Shown here piece by piece: positions 46,601 through 53,537 of a DNA stretch of 64,000 nucleotides; the stretch's first letter is position 1; each line of letters starts with the position of its first letter. The notes below the pieces were generated by a model. It searched no databases. It was not told where the DNA came from and saw only the letters and a list, made by a program, of their open reading frames with translations. The stretch lies in contig JAZKBD010000015.1 in NCBI GenBank assembly GCA_040388785.1, positions 1 to 64,000 on the forward strand, in the 5' to 3' direction. A program made the translations under genes and the position numbers. Source of the DNA: 66-474 sp040388785. Lineage in GTDB: Bacteria; Pseudomonadota; Gammaproteobacteria; Xanthomonadales; Rhodanobacteraceae.

Positions 46601-48535
46601 TGAATACTGGTCGGTCGGTTGATCCAGACCGTTGTAATAGGTCTGCGATACAACGACGTTGTTGGTGGCCGTCTTCGTGACGAGACCGAGCACCCAGTGC
46701 GCCAAGTCGTCGGAATAATTCGTGGTAACGGTCTTGCTTGTGGCGCCATCGTAAGTTCCTATTCCGGTGCCCGTTTGAGTTTCGCCGGTATCGCGCGCGA
46801 AGGCATCGAAGCTGTTTACTGAAGTCGTGAACGTTGCACCGTCCTGGGTGATGGTGGTTTGGGTGATGGGCCGAATTCGAGCGGTAATCGGATCAGCCAC
46901 ACCACCCAGCACGTGCCCGTATTGCGCGTAGAACGGTTGACTGCCGGCTGCCGCTTCGGACAGATACGTGCTCGCTTGGGTACGTATCGCGGTGCCGTCG
47001 GTGCGCAGCGTGTCCGTTTGCAGCAGCCATCCGTCGTTGAGTTGGTACACCATCCCGAACCGGTAACGCTGCTCGGTGCCGTCCGGGTTCGTGACGGTGG
47101 TGGTTTTGTATGGTGTGCACGTAGTACACGGATAATTTGGCGGCTGGTCATGGCTGCCCCACAACCCAGCTGGGGTACTGCTGTAGCCGTACTGCCATGT
47201 GTCGCCAGTCGGCATGCCCGGCCCGCTGAGCGTTTTCTGGGTCAGGCTCATGACATCGAAGAAGTACGGCGCCAGCAAGTCGTAGGTCGGATTCGCCGGG
47301 TCACCTTCGCTCACGCATTCACTCGCGTGTACGCCGCTGCGGTAGTGCCGCAGGTTGTCGAATCGGAAAGACGCCGTCGCACCACTTGGATGCGTCGCGG
47401 TTAATGTGAAAACGTCATCTATGATGGACGTTACGCCTTGGCACCATGGCAATGGAAGACTTTCGTATGGCGGCGGTGCCGACGGCATCAACGTGCCAGT
47501 GTAGACATACTGCCATTGGCTTTTGTCAGGAAGCGCAACCGTTGCCAAATTGCCCGAAGGATCATAGTAGTAGTGCCAAGTACGCCCATTACTGGTCGCC
47601 GAAGCCAGCTGCTCGCCGCTATAGGTGAGCGCAATTGCGCGCCCATCGCTGGCAGAAATGCTGGTCGGATGACCGCTGGCGTCGTACTGAATTTGTATGG
47701 TGTTGCCGAAGCGGTCTTCGATCTTGCTGGCCAGCAGGTAATAGCGATTTCGCTCAAGATAAACTGCAGTCTTGCTTGGCCCAAGATCCGATATATAAAT
47801 GTACTTGACCAGTTTTGACGCGGTCCGAGTCGTGCCCACATCAAAGTAGTACTGCACCCCGGCGGCGGTCGTCATGCGAAAGCCTTCGCCAGACAATCCG
47901 CTCTTCATCGGGATGCAATCGAATACGTCGCGATTCGTAGTGGTCAGGTGGTAGGGACCGCCACTGGACGGGGTTGGTGTCTGTGTATCCAGTCCCAAGG
48001 CACTGGCATCGCCGCGACCAGGAACGTGAATGACGATGCCTTGCCAAACTTCCGCACGCCAGAAGACGCCGTTGGGACCCATGGCAGTGGGCGGCACACT
48101 TCCCGTCGAGCAGCGATCGGCATTCCAGCCTGTGTCGGTGGGATAGGTCGCGGCCATGTATGGCACATCGACCTCCCAGTTGCCTACGCCATGCAGCAGG
48201 GAGTCGTAGGGTTGAATCCCATCTTGTGGCTGAAGTTTGATTTCAATCCTGCGCGCCAGTCGCACCGGCAGCGCAAAATTGCCCGGAACGTCGATATCGG
48301 TGACGGAGAACGTGGTAGCGCCATCGTACAGGCCGACTTCTTCTCCCGCGAAGCCGTTCTCAAGCGCGGAAATGCGCTGCGTGGCCTCGATGCGTTTACC
48401 GTATTCGACCCAAGTCGGAATACCACCTTGGTCGGAACCCCCGCCACCGCCTGGTCCGATGCCGACCTGTGCCAACGCGGCAGGCGCCATGCAGCCGGCC
48501 ACAAATAGCAGCAAAAGCTGTTTCGGCAATCGCAT
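43625..48535 (-). CDS. Secreted RHS/YD-repeat polymorphic toxin with toxin-24-like tip
   Basis: 1636 residues from the ATG at 48535, chosen because GGGGA lies 5 nt upstream; two further in-frame ATGs precede it. The N-terminus MRLPKQLLLLFVAGCMAPAA is an export signal with a possible lipobox (VAGC) or signal peptidase I site (ALA-QV). The body has many YD repeats (YDPMGRLAEIDYP, YDAQGNLASR, YDAWGRRVAQTD) and ends in the RHS signature VYMQQRYYDPSVGRLLSMDP ... DPDGRD. The 178-residue variable tip then ends in GKSHGGIETPHVKV, like polymorphic toxin type 24. There is no PAAR or VgrG domain, so delivery by T6SS is not indicated. It is followed by an overlapping immunity candidate. Confidence 0.88.
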   Translation of the reverse strand: MRLPKQLLLLFVAGCMAPAALAQVGIGPGGGGGSDQGGIPTWVEYGKRIEATQRISALENGFAGEEVGLYDGATTFSVTDIDVPGNFALPVRLARRIEIKLQPQDGIQPYDSLLHGVGNWEVDVPYMAATYPTDTGWNADRCSTGSVPPTAMGPNGVFWRAEVWQGIVIHVPGRGDASALGLDTQTPTPSSGGPYHLTTTNRDVFDCIPMKSGLSGEGFRMTTAAGVQYYFDVGTTRTASKLVKYIYISDLGPSKTAVYLERNRYYLLASKIEDRFGNTIQIQYDASGHPTSISASDGRAIALTYSGEQLASATSNGRTWHYYYDPSGNLATVALPDKSQWQYVYTGTLMPSAPPPYESLPLPWCQGVTSIIDDVFTLTATHPSGATASFRFDNLRHYRSGVHASECVSEGDPANPTYDLLAPYFFDVMSLTQKTLSGPGMPTGDTWQYGYSSTPAGLWGSHDQPPNYPCTTCTPYKTTTVTNPDGTEQRYRFGMVYQLNDGWLLQTDTLRTDGTAIRTQASTYLSEAAAGSQPFYAQYGHVLGGVADPITARIRPITQTTITQDGATFTTSVNSFDAFARDTGETQTGTGIGTYDGATSKTVTTNYSDDLAHWVLGLVTKTATNNVVVSQTYYNGLDQPTDQYSFGKHVLTRSWHPADGTDQGGTLASVIDGKGNTTQFSLWHRGLPQAVKFADNTSKSAHVDDNGWIASLTDESGAVTGYKYDPMGRLAEIDYPSDSTNTWNATMFSFAPVNGVEYGIPAGHWKQTVQTGTGVTNTYFDALWRPLVTERYDSANIGGTRSLVVHLYDAVGRTIFTSYPVSNLGQYTDSLPGADTGYDALNRVTTVVQDTELTHPSTTTTDYLPGFKTQVIDPNGFGTTTSYYAWGSPDTSMPYQITSQVSQAATTTTIITRDIFGKPVWIARDGTTYQAFVYDGYQQLCKHVANGIVTFDAWDPAGNLAWSAQGANGFGGDTCADVTQANAAGHVVSRIYDARNRLKTLGFPDGVGNQNWTYTPDGLPYTVVTANGSGPQVTNSYLYDARRLLISEALTAGSQFTWVVGYGYDANGNLSVRFTPSGQYYYTSPDALGQPTMLGIQNVNTYVYNVTHFPDGKIASFRWTNGVTHTVRENVRGLPSEIHDTSVIDDPIPGQPNPDNDVEDLAYTYEADGNPVQITDGADGTRTTSMQYDGLDRLISASITGIANNLPAQYSYNGLGQITGVTQGTHVLTYTYDSNYTDELAQVIDNQNGTTSFGYDAQGNLASRNGVGYTFDVGNRLRNVAGEEGGYAYDAWGRRVAQTDASGTIYSFYDLGGQLIYQRDRAGGTHDYLYLGGKLVAIRDYDSGGIARVWRFQDTDALGSVIRQTDKYGNDFPDTAVVYDAWGGMHGATPQDGPGYTGHVEDADTNLVYMQQRYYDPSVGRLLSMDPVDASGTDGSNLDRYWYAKDNPYRFTDPDGRDITEALGGLFYETASFVTGNGFHGSQIVGALKDGYNGQGGGVGHALLEDAGTVSAAAGIAGAIKGGATLIAARVAAKEAVEEGGELAGGAAKSLKEQAADLVSQNGGKNRVTIESPSQKIEVDLAGKSHGGIETPHVKVSERNLNAPNQPAYNTKSAQVRPATQEDIDMAKHHLDTNGQ

Positions 48536-48740
48536 GAGCATCCCCATACTCAACGGTCAGACAAACACGTCAGATCACCTGCATCTCCGCAATCTTTCGC
48601 GAATCCCTACCTTTGTATGGTTTAGCACTTCGTAATAGTCCGCGCAATACTCGCACTCAGACACGACACCCGCACGCTGTGTATTCGCCAGCAAGAATCG
48701 CAATGGGATGACTTATATCTATTTGGTCATGACTTTCGGG

Positions 48741-48770
48741 GTATGCCACGAGGTGCCGGTGCGTGCATAC
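48741..48770 (+). promoter_or_regulatory. Conserved 30-bp dyad upstream of S10 peptidase copy 2
   Basis: GTATGC, 18 bp, GCATAC, 60 bp before the start codon, preceded by CATGACTT as in copy 1. The rest of the 48536-48830 intergenic region holds no gene that I can see. Confidence 0.45.
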
Positions 48771-48830
48771 TCGGACGGTTCCGGTGCACGCCACGCCGGG
48801 CATCACTGTCCAGATCATCCGGGGATCGTC

Positions 48831-50480
48831 ATGAAAGCCAATCGCCTCGCCGCCGCCCTCGCCTCGCTGCTGTTGTGCAGCGCGCCTGCCTTCGCCGCCG
48901 CGCCGCCATCGAGCGCAAGCACGCTGGCGCAGTCCGGCGCCAGCAGCAGCGGTCAATCCGAATCGCTGATCCAGAAATTGTCGAAGCCGCTGTCATCCGT
49001 CAACCATGGCAGCGTCACGGTCGAAGGCAAGTCGATCAGCTATGAAGCCGTCGCCGGCACGCTGGTGATCGACGGCACCGGCGTCAACGAAGGCACGCCG
49101 CAGGTGGCGATGAGCTACGTCGCCTATTTCAAGCAGGGTGCCGATACCACCAAGCGTCCGATCACGTTCCTCTACAACGGCGGTCCCGGTTCGTCGACGG
49201 TGTGGCTGCACATGGGCGCGTGGGGGCCGCAGCGCATCGTCACCAATGACGACACGCACACGCCGGCCGCGCCGTACCAACTCGTCAACAACGATTACAG
49301 CCTGCTGGATGCGAGCGACCTCGTCTTCATCGACATGCCGGGCACCGGCTTCGGCCGTCTGCTTAGCCAGGGCAAGGACGACGCCGAGCGCGCCAAGAGC
49401 CACAAGGAACTCGCCAAGGAATACTGGGGCATCGACGGCGACGCGCAGGCGTTCTCGCGTTTCATCACTCAGTTCCTGTCGAAGTACAACCGCTGGAACT
49501 CGCCCAAGTTCCTGTTCGGCGAAAGCTATGGCACCACGCGTTCGGCGGTGCTGTCGAACGTGCTGCAGACGCAATACAACGTCGACCTCAATGGCGTGAT
49601 GCTGCTGTCGCAGATCCTCAACTTCTCGCTCAGCATCGACGGCGCGAACATGAATCCGGGCGTCGACATGTCGTACGTGCTGGCGCTTCCGACCTTTGCC
49701 GCGACCGCGTGGTACCACCACAAGTTGCCGAAATACAACAACGGCGGACTTGCGCCGCTGCTGAAGGACGCCACCCACTGGGCCACCACCGATTACGAGC
49801 AGGCGCTGGCTGCGGGCTCCACGCTCAGCGCCGAGAAGAAGCAGCAGATCGCGCAGAAGTTGAGCGAGTACACCGGCCTGCCGGTTGCCTATCTGCTGAA
49901 AGCCGACCTGCGCGTCACCGGCGGCATGTTCGAGCAGCAGTTGCTGAGCGGCACCGAATCCAACACCGGCCGCCTCGACACCCGTTTCTCGGGTCCCGCG
50001 ATGGATCCGCTGAGCGAATCGTCCGAGTACGACCCGCAGTCCGCCGCGATCAGCTCGGCCTACGTGTCGGCTTTCAATGACTACGTGCGCAATGACCTGA
50101 AGTTCGGCGAAGGTATGACGTTCCGGCCGTCGGTGTATGGCGCCGACGATTTCCATTGGGACTGGAAGCACATGGCGCCGGGCCAGCGTTTCTCGCGCGG
50201 CGGCACGCCGAACGTGATGATCGACCTTGCGGTGGCGATGAAGTACAACCCGAACCTGAAGGTGAAACTGTTCGGCGGCTTGTACGACCTCGCGACGCCG
50301 TTCTACACCGCGGTCTACGAAATGCAGCACCTGCCGATTCCGTCGTCGTTGCAGAAGAACATCTCTTACGCGTTCTTCCCGTCGGGCCACATGGTGTACG
50401 CGCACCTGCCGTCGCTGAAGCAGATGCACGATGATGCCGCGGCCTTCATCGAAGCGAACGACAACCAGGGCAACAAGTAA
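48831..50480 (+). CDS. Secreted S10 family serine carboxypeptidase-like protein, copy 2
   Basis: 549 residues, with the start ATG giving MKANRLAAALASLLLCSAPA, nearly identical to the copy 1 signal peptide. It is a close paralogue throughout, with YNGGPGSSTVWLHMGAWGP, LVFIDMPGTGFGRLL, LFGESYGTTRSAVL, FYDLATPF-like LYDLATPFY and FPSGHMVYAH. Divergence is greatest just after the signal peptide. Upstream dyad and downstream terminator are shared with copy 1, so the pair arose by tandem duplication before, or together with, the arrival of the RHS island now between them. Confidence 0.9.
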   Translation: MKANRLAAALASLLLCSAPAFAAAPPSSASTLAQSGASSSGQSESLIQKLSKPLSSVNHGSVTVEGKSISYEAVAGTLVIDGTGVNEGTPQVAMSYVAYFKQGADTTKRPITFLYNGGPGSSTVWLHMGAWGPQRIVTNDDTHTPAAPYQLVNNDYSLLDASDLVFIDMPGTGFGRLLSQGKDDAERAKSHKELAKEYWGIDGDAQAFSRFITQFLSKYNRWNSPKFLFGESYGTTRSAVLSNVLQTQYNVDLNGVMLLSQILNFSLSIDGANMNPGVDMSYVLALPTFAATAWYHHKLPKYNNGGLAPLLKDATHWATTDYEQALAAGSTLSAEKKQQIAQKLSEYTGLPVAYLLKADLRVTGGMFEQQLLSGTESNTGRLDTRFSGPAMDPLSESSEYDPQSAAISSAYVSAFNDYVRNDLKFGEGMTFRPSVYGADDFHWDWKHMAPGQRFSRGGTPNVMIDLAVAMKYNPNLKVKLFGGLYDLATPFYTAVYEMQHLPIPSSLQKNISYAFFPSGHMVYAHLPSLKQMHDDAAAFIEANDNQGNK

Positions 50481-50503
50481 ACCGAACGATCGATGGAACT
50501 TCG

Positions 50504-50534
50504 ACCGGCGCGATGCGAATCGCGCCGGTTTTTT
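50504..50534 (+). terminator. Rho-independent terminator of S10 copy 2
   Basis: ACCGGCGCGAT, loop GCGA, ATCGCGCCGGT followed by TTTTT. Confidence 0.88.
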
Positions 50535-50592
50535 CATGTCCGCGTGCACGCGCCGCGCATCGCCTACAATGCGGGCGATCCGGGGAATCGTC

Positions 50593-51286
50593 GTGACCAC
50601 AACTCCACTCCACATCAAGCGTTACCTGATCACTGGCCTCCTGGCCTTCATCCCGGTGTGGATCACCTGGGTGGTGTTCAAGTTCGTGTTTACGCTGCTC
50701 GCGGGCGTCGGCGCGCCGCTGGTGAGCGGCATCATCGGCTTGATCGGGCTCGGCGCGCCGCATGCCGCGCAGGCGCTGCATCGCGATTGGGTGATTTCGA
50801 TCATTGCATTCGTCCTCACCATCGTCGCGCTGTACCTGCTCGGCTGGTTGTCCACCCGCGTGCTCGGCCGGCGCATCCTCGGCACGATCGACAACCTGCT
50901 CGAACGCATCCCGCTGGTGCACACGATCTATGGCGGCGTCAAGAAACTGATGACGTTGATGCGCAACAAGCCCGGCGGCACGCAGCGCGTGGTGCTGATC
51001 NNNNNNNNNNATCCAGCGGAAGAACAATCTCGAGCAAGAAGGCACGCGCACCTTCACCGACGCGAGCGGCCGCGAAGTCGCCGCGGTGTACGTGCCGACC
51101 ACGCCCAATCCCACCGGCGGCTATCTGGAACTGGTGCCGACCGAACGCCTGATCGCCACCGACTGGTCTATGGACCAGGCGATGGCATTCATCGTTTCCG
51201 GTGGCGCGGTGGGGCCCGAACACTTGCCGGATCTGGAAGGCAACGGCGTGCGCCCCGACGTGCCGGTCGAACGGATCGCACCGTGA
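50593..51286 (+). CDS. DUF502 membrane protein (interrupted by gap)
   Basis: The start is GTG at 50593 with GGGGAA eight bases upstream (product begins MTTTPLHIKRYLITGLLAFI). Two membrane helices (LLAFIPVWITWVVFKFVFTL and WVISIIAFVLTIVALYLLGW) precede the DUF502 signature LERIPLVHTIYGGVKKLM. After the 10-N gap the conserved VYVPTTPNPTGGYLELVP and SMDQAMAFIVSGG follow in another frame. The family is found beside aspS or standing alone in many bacteria; its function is unknown. Its stop nearly overlaps the next gene. Confidence 0.88.
51001..51010. other. Assembly gap (10 N) within the DUF502 gene
   Basis: Ten N between GGTQRVVLI and the VTxT-type segment of the family. The sequence right after the gap does not look like DUF502 until about 51055, so the join may include a short misassembled piece. 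Confidence 0.95.
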
Positions 51287-51312
51287 ACGGCGCCGCGGGG
51301 GGCGGCGCCCAA

Positions 51313-51873
51313 ATGGATGCGCGTTGCTTTGTCGCGCTGCTTCCTGATGACGCCAGCCGAGCGGCATTGCAGCGTTGCCGCGAATCGCTGGAACGCGCGA
51401 ATTCCGGCGCACCGCGCGGGCTGCGCTGGGTGGAACCCGCCGCGCTGCATTTGACCCTGCGCTTCCTCGGTGAATCCGGCACCGCGCAAATCGATTATTT
51501 CCGGCACATCCTGCCGACGTTGGCGCACGCCTTGCCTGCGATCCATGCGCGCCGCTACGGCATCTGGCCCAACCGCGCACGGCCGCGCCTGCTTGTGCTG
51601 GAACTGGAAGCGGACGCGTTGTTGTCGCAATTCGCGGCCGAATGCGAGATGCACGCGCGCAAGGCCGGCTCCGCACCGGAGCCGCGCGAGTTCCGCGCGC
51701 ATATCACGCTGGCGCGGCTGCGTCCGGGCTGCGCGCTCGGCATCCTGCCCAGTCCGCCGGCCGCGTTCACCTTCGACGCCATCGCGTTGATGCGCAGCAC
51801 GCTTGCGCAACCTGCGGCGACATACACAGAACTTGCGCGCGCGCCACTTGCGCGAGCCGCAACGAACACGTAG
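51313..51873 (+). CDS. thpR: RNA 2',3'-cyclic phosphodiesterase (2H family)
   Basis: ThpR (formerly 2'-5' RNA ligase) hydrolyses 2',3'-cyclic phosphates at RNA ends. The 186-residue product, starting MDARCFVALLPDDASRAALQ, carries both HxTx motifs: LHLTLRFLG (about residue 47) and AHITLARLR (about residue 128), which form the 2H active site. A GTG near 51283, overlapping the DUF502 stop, is an alternative start. The stop codon lies in a dispersed palindromic repeat. Confidence 0.92.
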   Translation: MDARCFVALLPDDASRAALQRCRESLERANSGAPRGLRWVEPAALHLTLRFLGESGTAQIDYFRHILPTLAHALPAIHARRYGIWPNRARPRLLVLELEADALLSQFAAECEMHARKAGSAPEPREFRAHITLARLRPGCALGILPSPPAAFTFDAIALMRSTLAQPAATYTELARAPLARAATNT

Positions 51874-51952
51874 CCCGGATGGAGTCGCAACGCGACGAAA
51901 TCCGGGGCGGTAATCGCCAACCCCGGATTGCGCTTCGCTTCATCCGGGCTAC
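51870..51952. repeat. GTAGCCCGGAT-headed inverted repeat
   Basis: GTAGCCCGGATGGAG at the left and, read on the opposite strand, GTAGCCCGGATGAAG at the right, with CGCAACGC..ATCCGGG / CGCAATCCGGGG inside. This is a REP-like palindrome known from many proteobacteria. The TAG stop of thpR is within the left arm. Confidence 0.75.
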
Positions 51953-51958
51953 GCATGA

Positions 51959-53356
51959 TCACACGGTTACGCGCGTTCCCGGCATCGGCAGCGTCACCTT
52001 GCTGCCCCACTTCGTTTTCAATTCGGCGGCGAGTTTCGAGCGGCCGGGATCCTCGCCGTGCACCAGGCACACCGGCGGATGTCCCGCGATCTTGCCGTAC
52101 CAGGTCGACAAACCGACCTTGTCGGCGTGCGCGGACAAGCCGCCCACCGTATGGATGTGTGCGCGCACCGGGATGTCATCGCCGAACAGGTGCACGTGTT
52201 TCGCGCCCTGCATGATGATGCGGCCCAGCGTGCCATTGGCCTGATAGCCGACGAACACGATGTGTGCGGCGGGATTGCCGAGATTGTGGCGCAGGTGGTG
52301 GCGAATGCGCCCACCGGTGCACATGCCCGAGCCCGCCATGATCACCGCATGGTCGTGGATGTCGTTGATCCTGCGCGACGCTTCGCCATCCGTGGTGAGC
52401 GTGAGGTTGGGCAGCGCCAATGGATTCGGACGCGTTGCCCACAACTTTTTCGCGTCGGCGTCGAACAAGTCCTCGTGCCGGTCATAGGCCGCGGTGACGC
52501 GGATCGCCATCGGGCTGTCGAGGAACAGCTTGAACGCGCCCAGGTTCCACGCGTCGAAATGCTCGGCGAAGAAATACAGGAGTTCCTGGGTGCGGCCGAC
52601 CGCGAACGCGGGAATCACCACGTTGCCGCCGTCGTTGTGCGCGGCTGCGAAAATCGCCGCGAGTTCCGCGATGGTGTCCTCGCGCGACTTGTGCAGGCGG
52701 TCGCCGTAGGTCGATTCCATCACCACCAGATCGGCGGCCGGCACCGGCGCGGGATCGCACAGGATCGGCGTGTTGTCCGGACCGAGATCGCCGGTGAACA
52801 CCAGCTTGCGTGAAGCGCCCGGTTGGTCGACATGTTCGTCGGCATCGATTTCCACCGTCGCCGAACCGAGGATGTGCCCGGCGTCGCGCAACGTCACGCG
52901 CACGCCCGGCAGGATTTCCGTGGACGCACCGTATTCGACCGGACGCATCAGCTTCGTCGCGGCGTCGACGTCGTCCTGCGTGTACAACGGCACCGAAGGC
53001 TGCTGTCCCGGCTGCAGGTGGCGGTTGGCGTGCTCGGCGTCGATCATCGCGATGTTCGCGCAGTCGGCGAGCATGATCGTGGCGAGATCGATCGTCGCGG
53101 GATGCGTGAAGATCGGTCCCGCGAAGCCACGCTTCACCAGCAGCGGCACGCGCCCGGTGTGGTCGATGTGCGCGTGGCTCAGCACCAGCACGTCGATGGC
53201 TTTCGGATCGAACGGAAAATCCGCGGCGTTGCGCTCATCGGCTTTGCGATCGCCCTGCACCATGCCGCAATCCAGCAGCACGCGCTTGCCTGCCACTTCG
53301 ACCAGGTGACAGGAACCCGTCACCTCCCCTGCCGCGCCGTGAAACACGATGTCCAT
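51959..53356 (-). CDS. Beta-CASP metallo-beta-lactamase fold RNase-like protein
   Basis: 465 residues, with the start at 53356 giving MDIVFHGAAGEVTGSCHLVE. The MBL motif 2 LSHAHIDHTGRVP, motif 3 His (AGHILGSA), motif 4 Asp (FTGDLGPDN), and the beta-CASP features SGMCTGGRIRHHL and VGYQANGTLGR with the C-terminal HTVGGLSAHAD are all present. This is the CPSF73/YSH1-like bacterial group, which acts as ribonucleases. It is monocistronic, convergent with thpR across a REP-like repeat. Confidence 0.93.
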   Translation of the reverse strand: MDIVFHGAAGEVTGSCHLVEVAGKRVLLDCGMVQGDRKADERNAADFPFDPKAIDVLVLSHAHIDHTGRVPLLVKRGFAGPIFTHPATIDLATIMLADCANIAMIDAEHANRHLQPGQQPSVPLYTQDDVDAATKLMRPVEYGASTEILPGVRVTLRDAGHILGSATVEIDADEHVDQPGASRKLVFTGDLGPDNTPILCDPAPVPAADLVVMESTYGDRLHKSREDTIAELAAIFAAAHNDGGNVVIPAFAVGRTQELLYFFAEHFDAWNLGAFKLFLDSPMAIRVTAAYDRHEDLFDADAKKLWATRPNPLALPNLTLTTDGEASRRINDIHDHAVIMAGSGMCTGGRIRHHLRHNLGNPAAHIVFVGYQANGTLGRIIMQGAKHVHLFGDDIPVRAHIHTVGGLSAHADKVGLSTWYGKIAGHPPVCLVHGEDPGRSKLAAELKTKWGSKVTLPMPGTRVTV

Positions 53357-53537
53357 GCGATCCCCCTGCCTGCGAACGGTCACGAAAGTATGCAGGCGTT
53401 TGGCTCCGGCACAACGCGCGCCACGCATGACTTTCGGCAGGGTGATGCGCCACGCCGCACCGGTACTGGCACAATCGGGGGCTCCGTCGCGCCTGCGCGC
53501 GGTGCCCGCTCTCCGACTCGCAACGTAAGGATGAATC

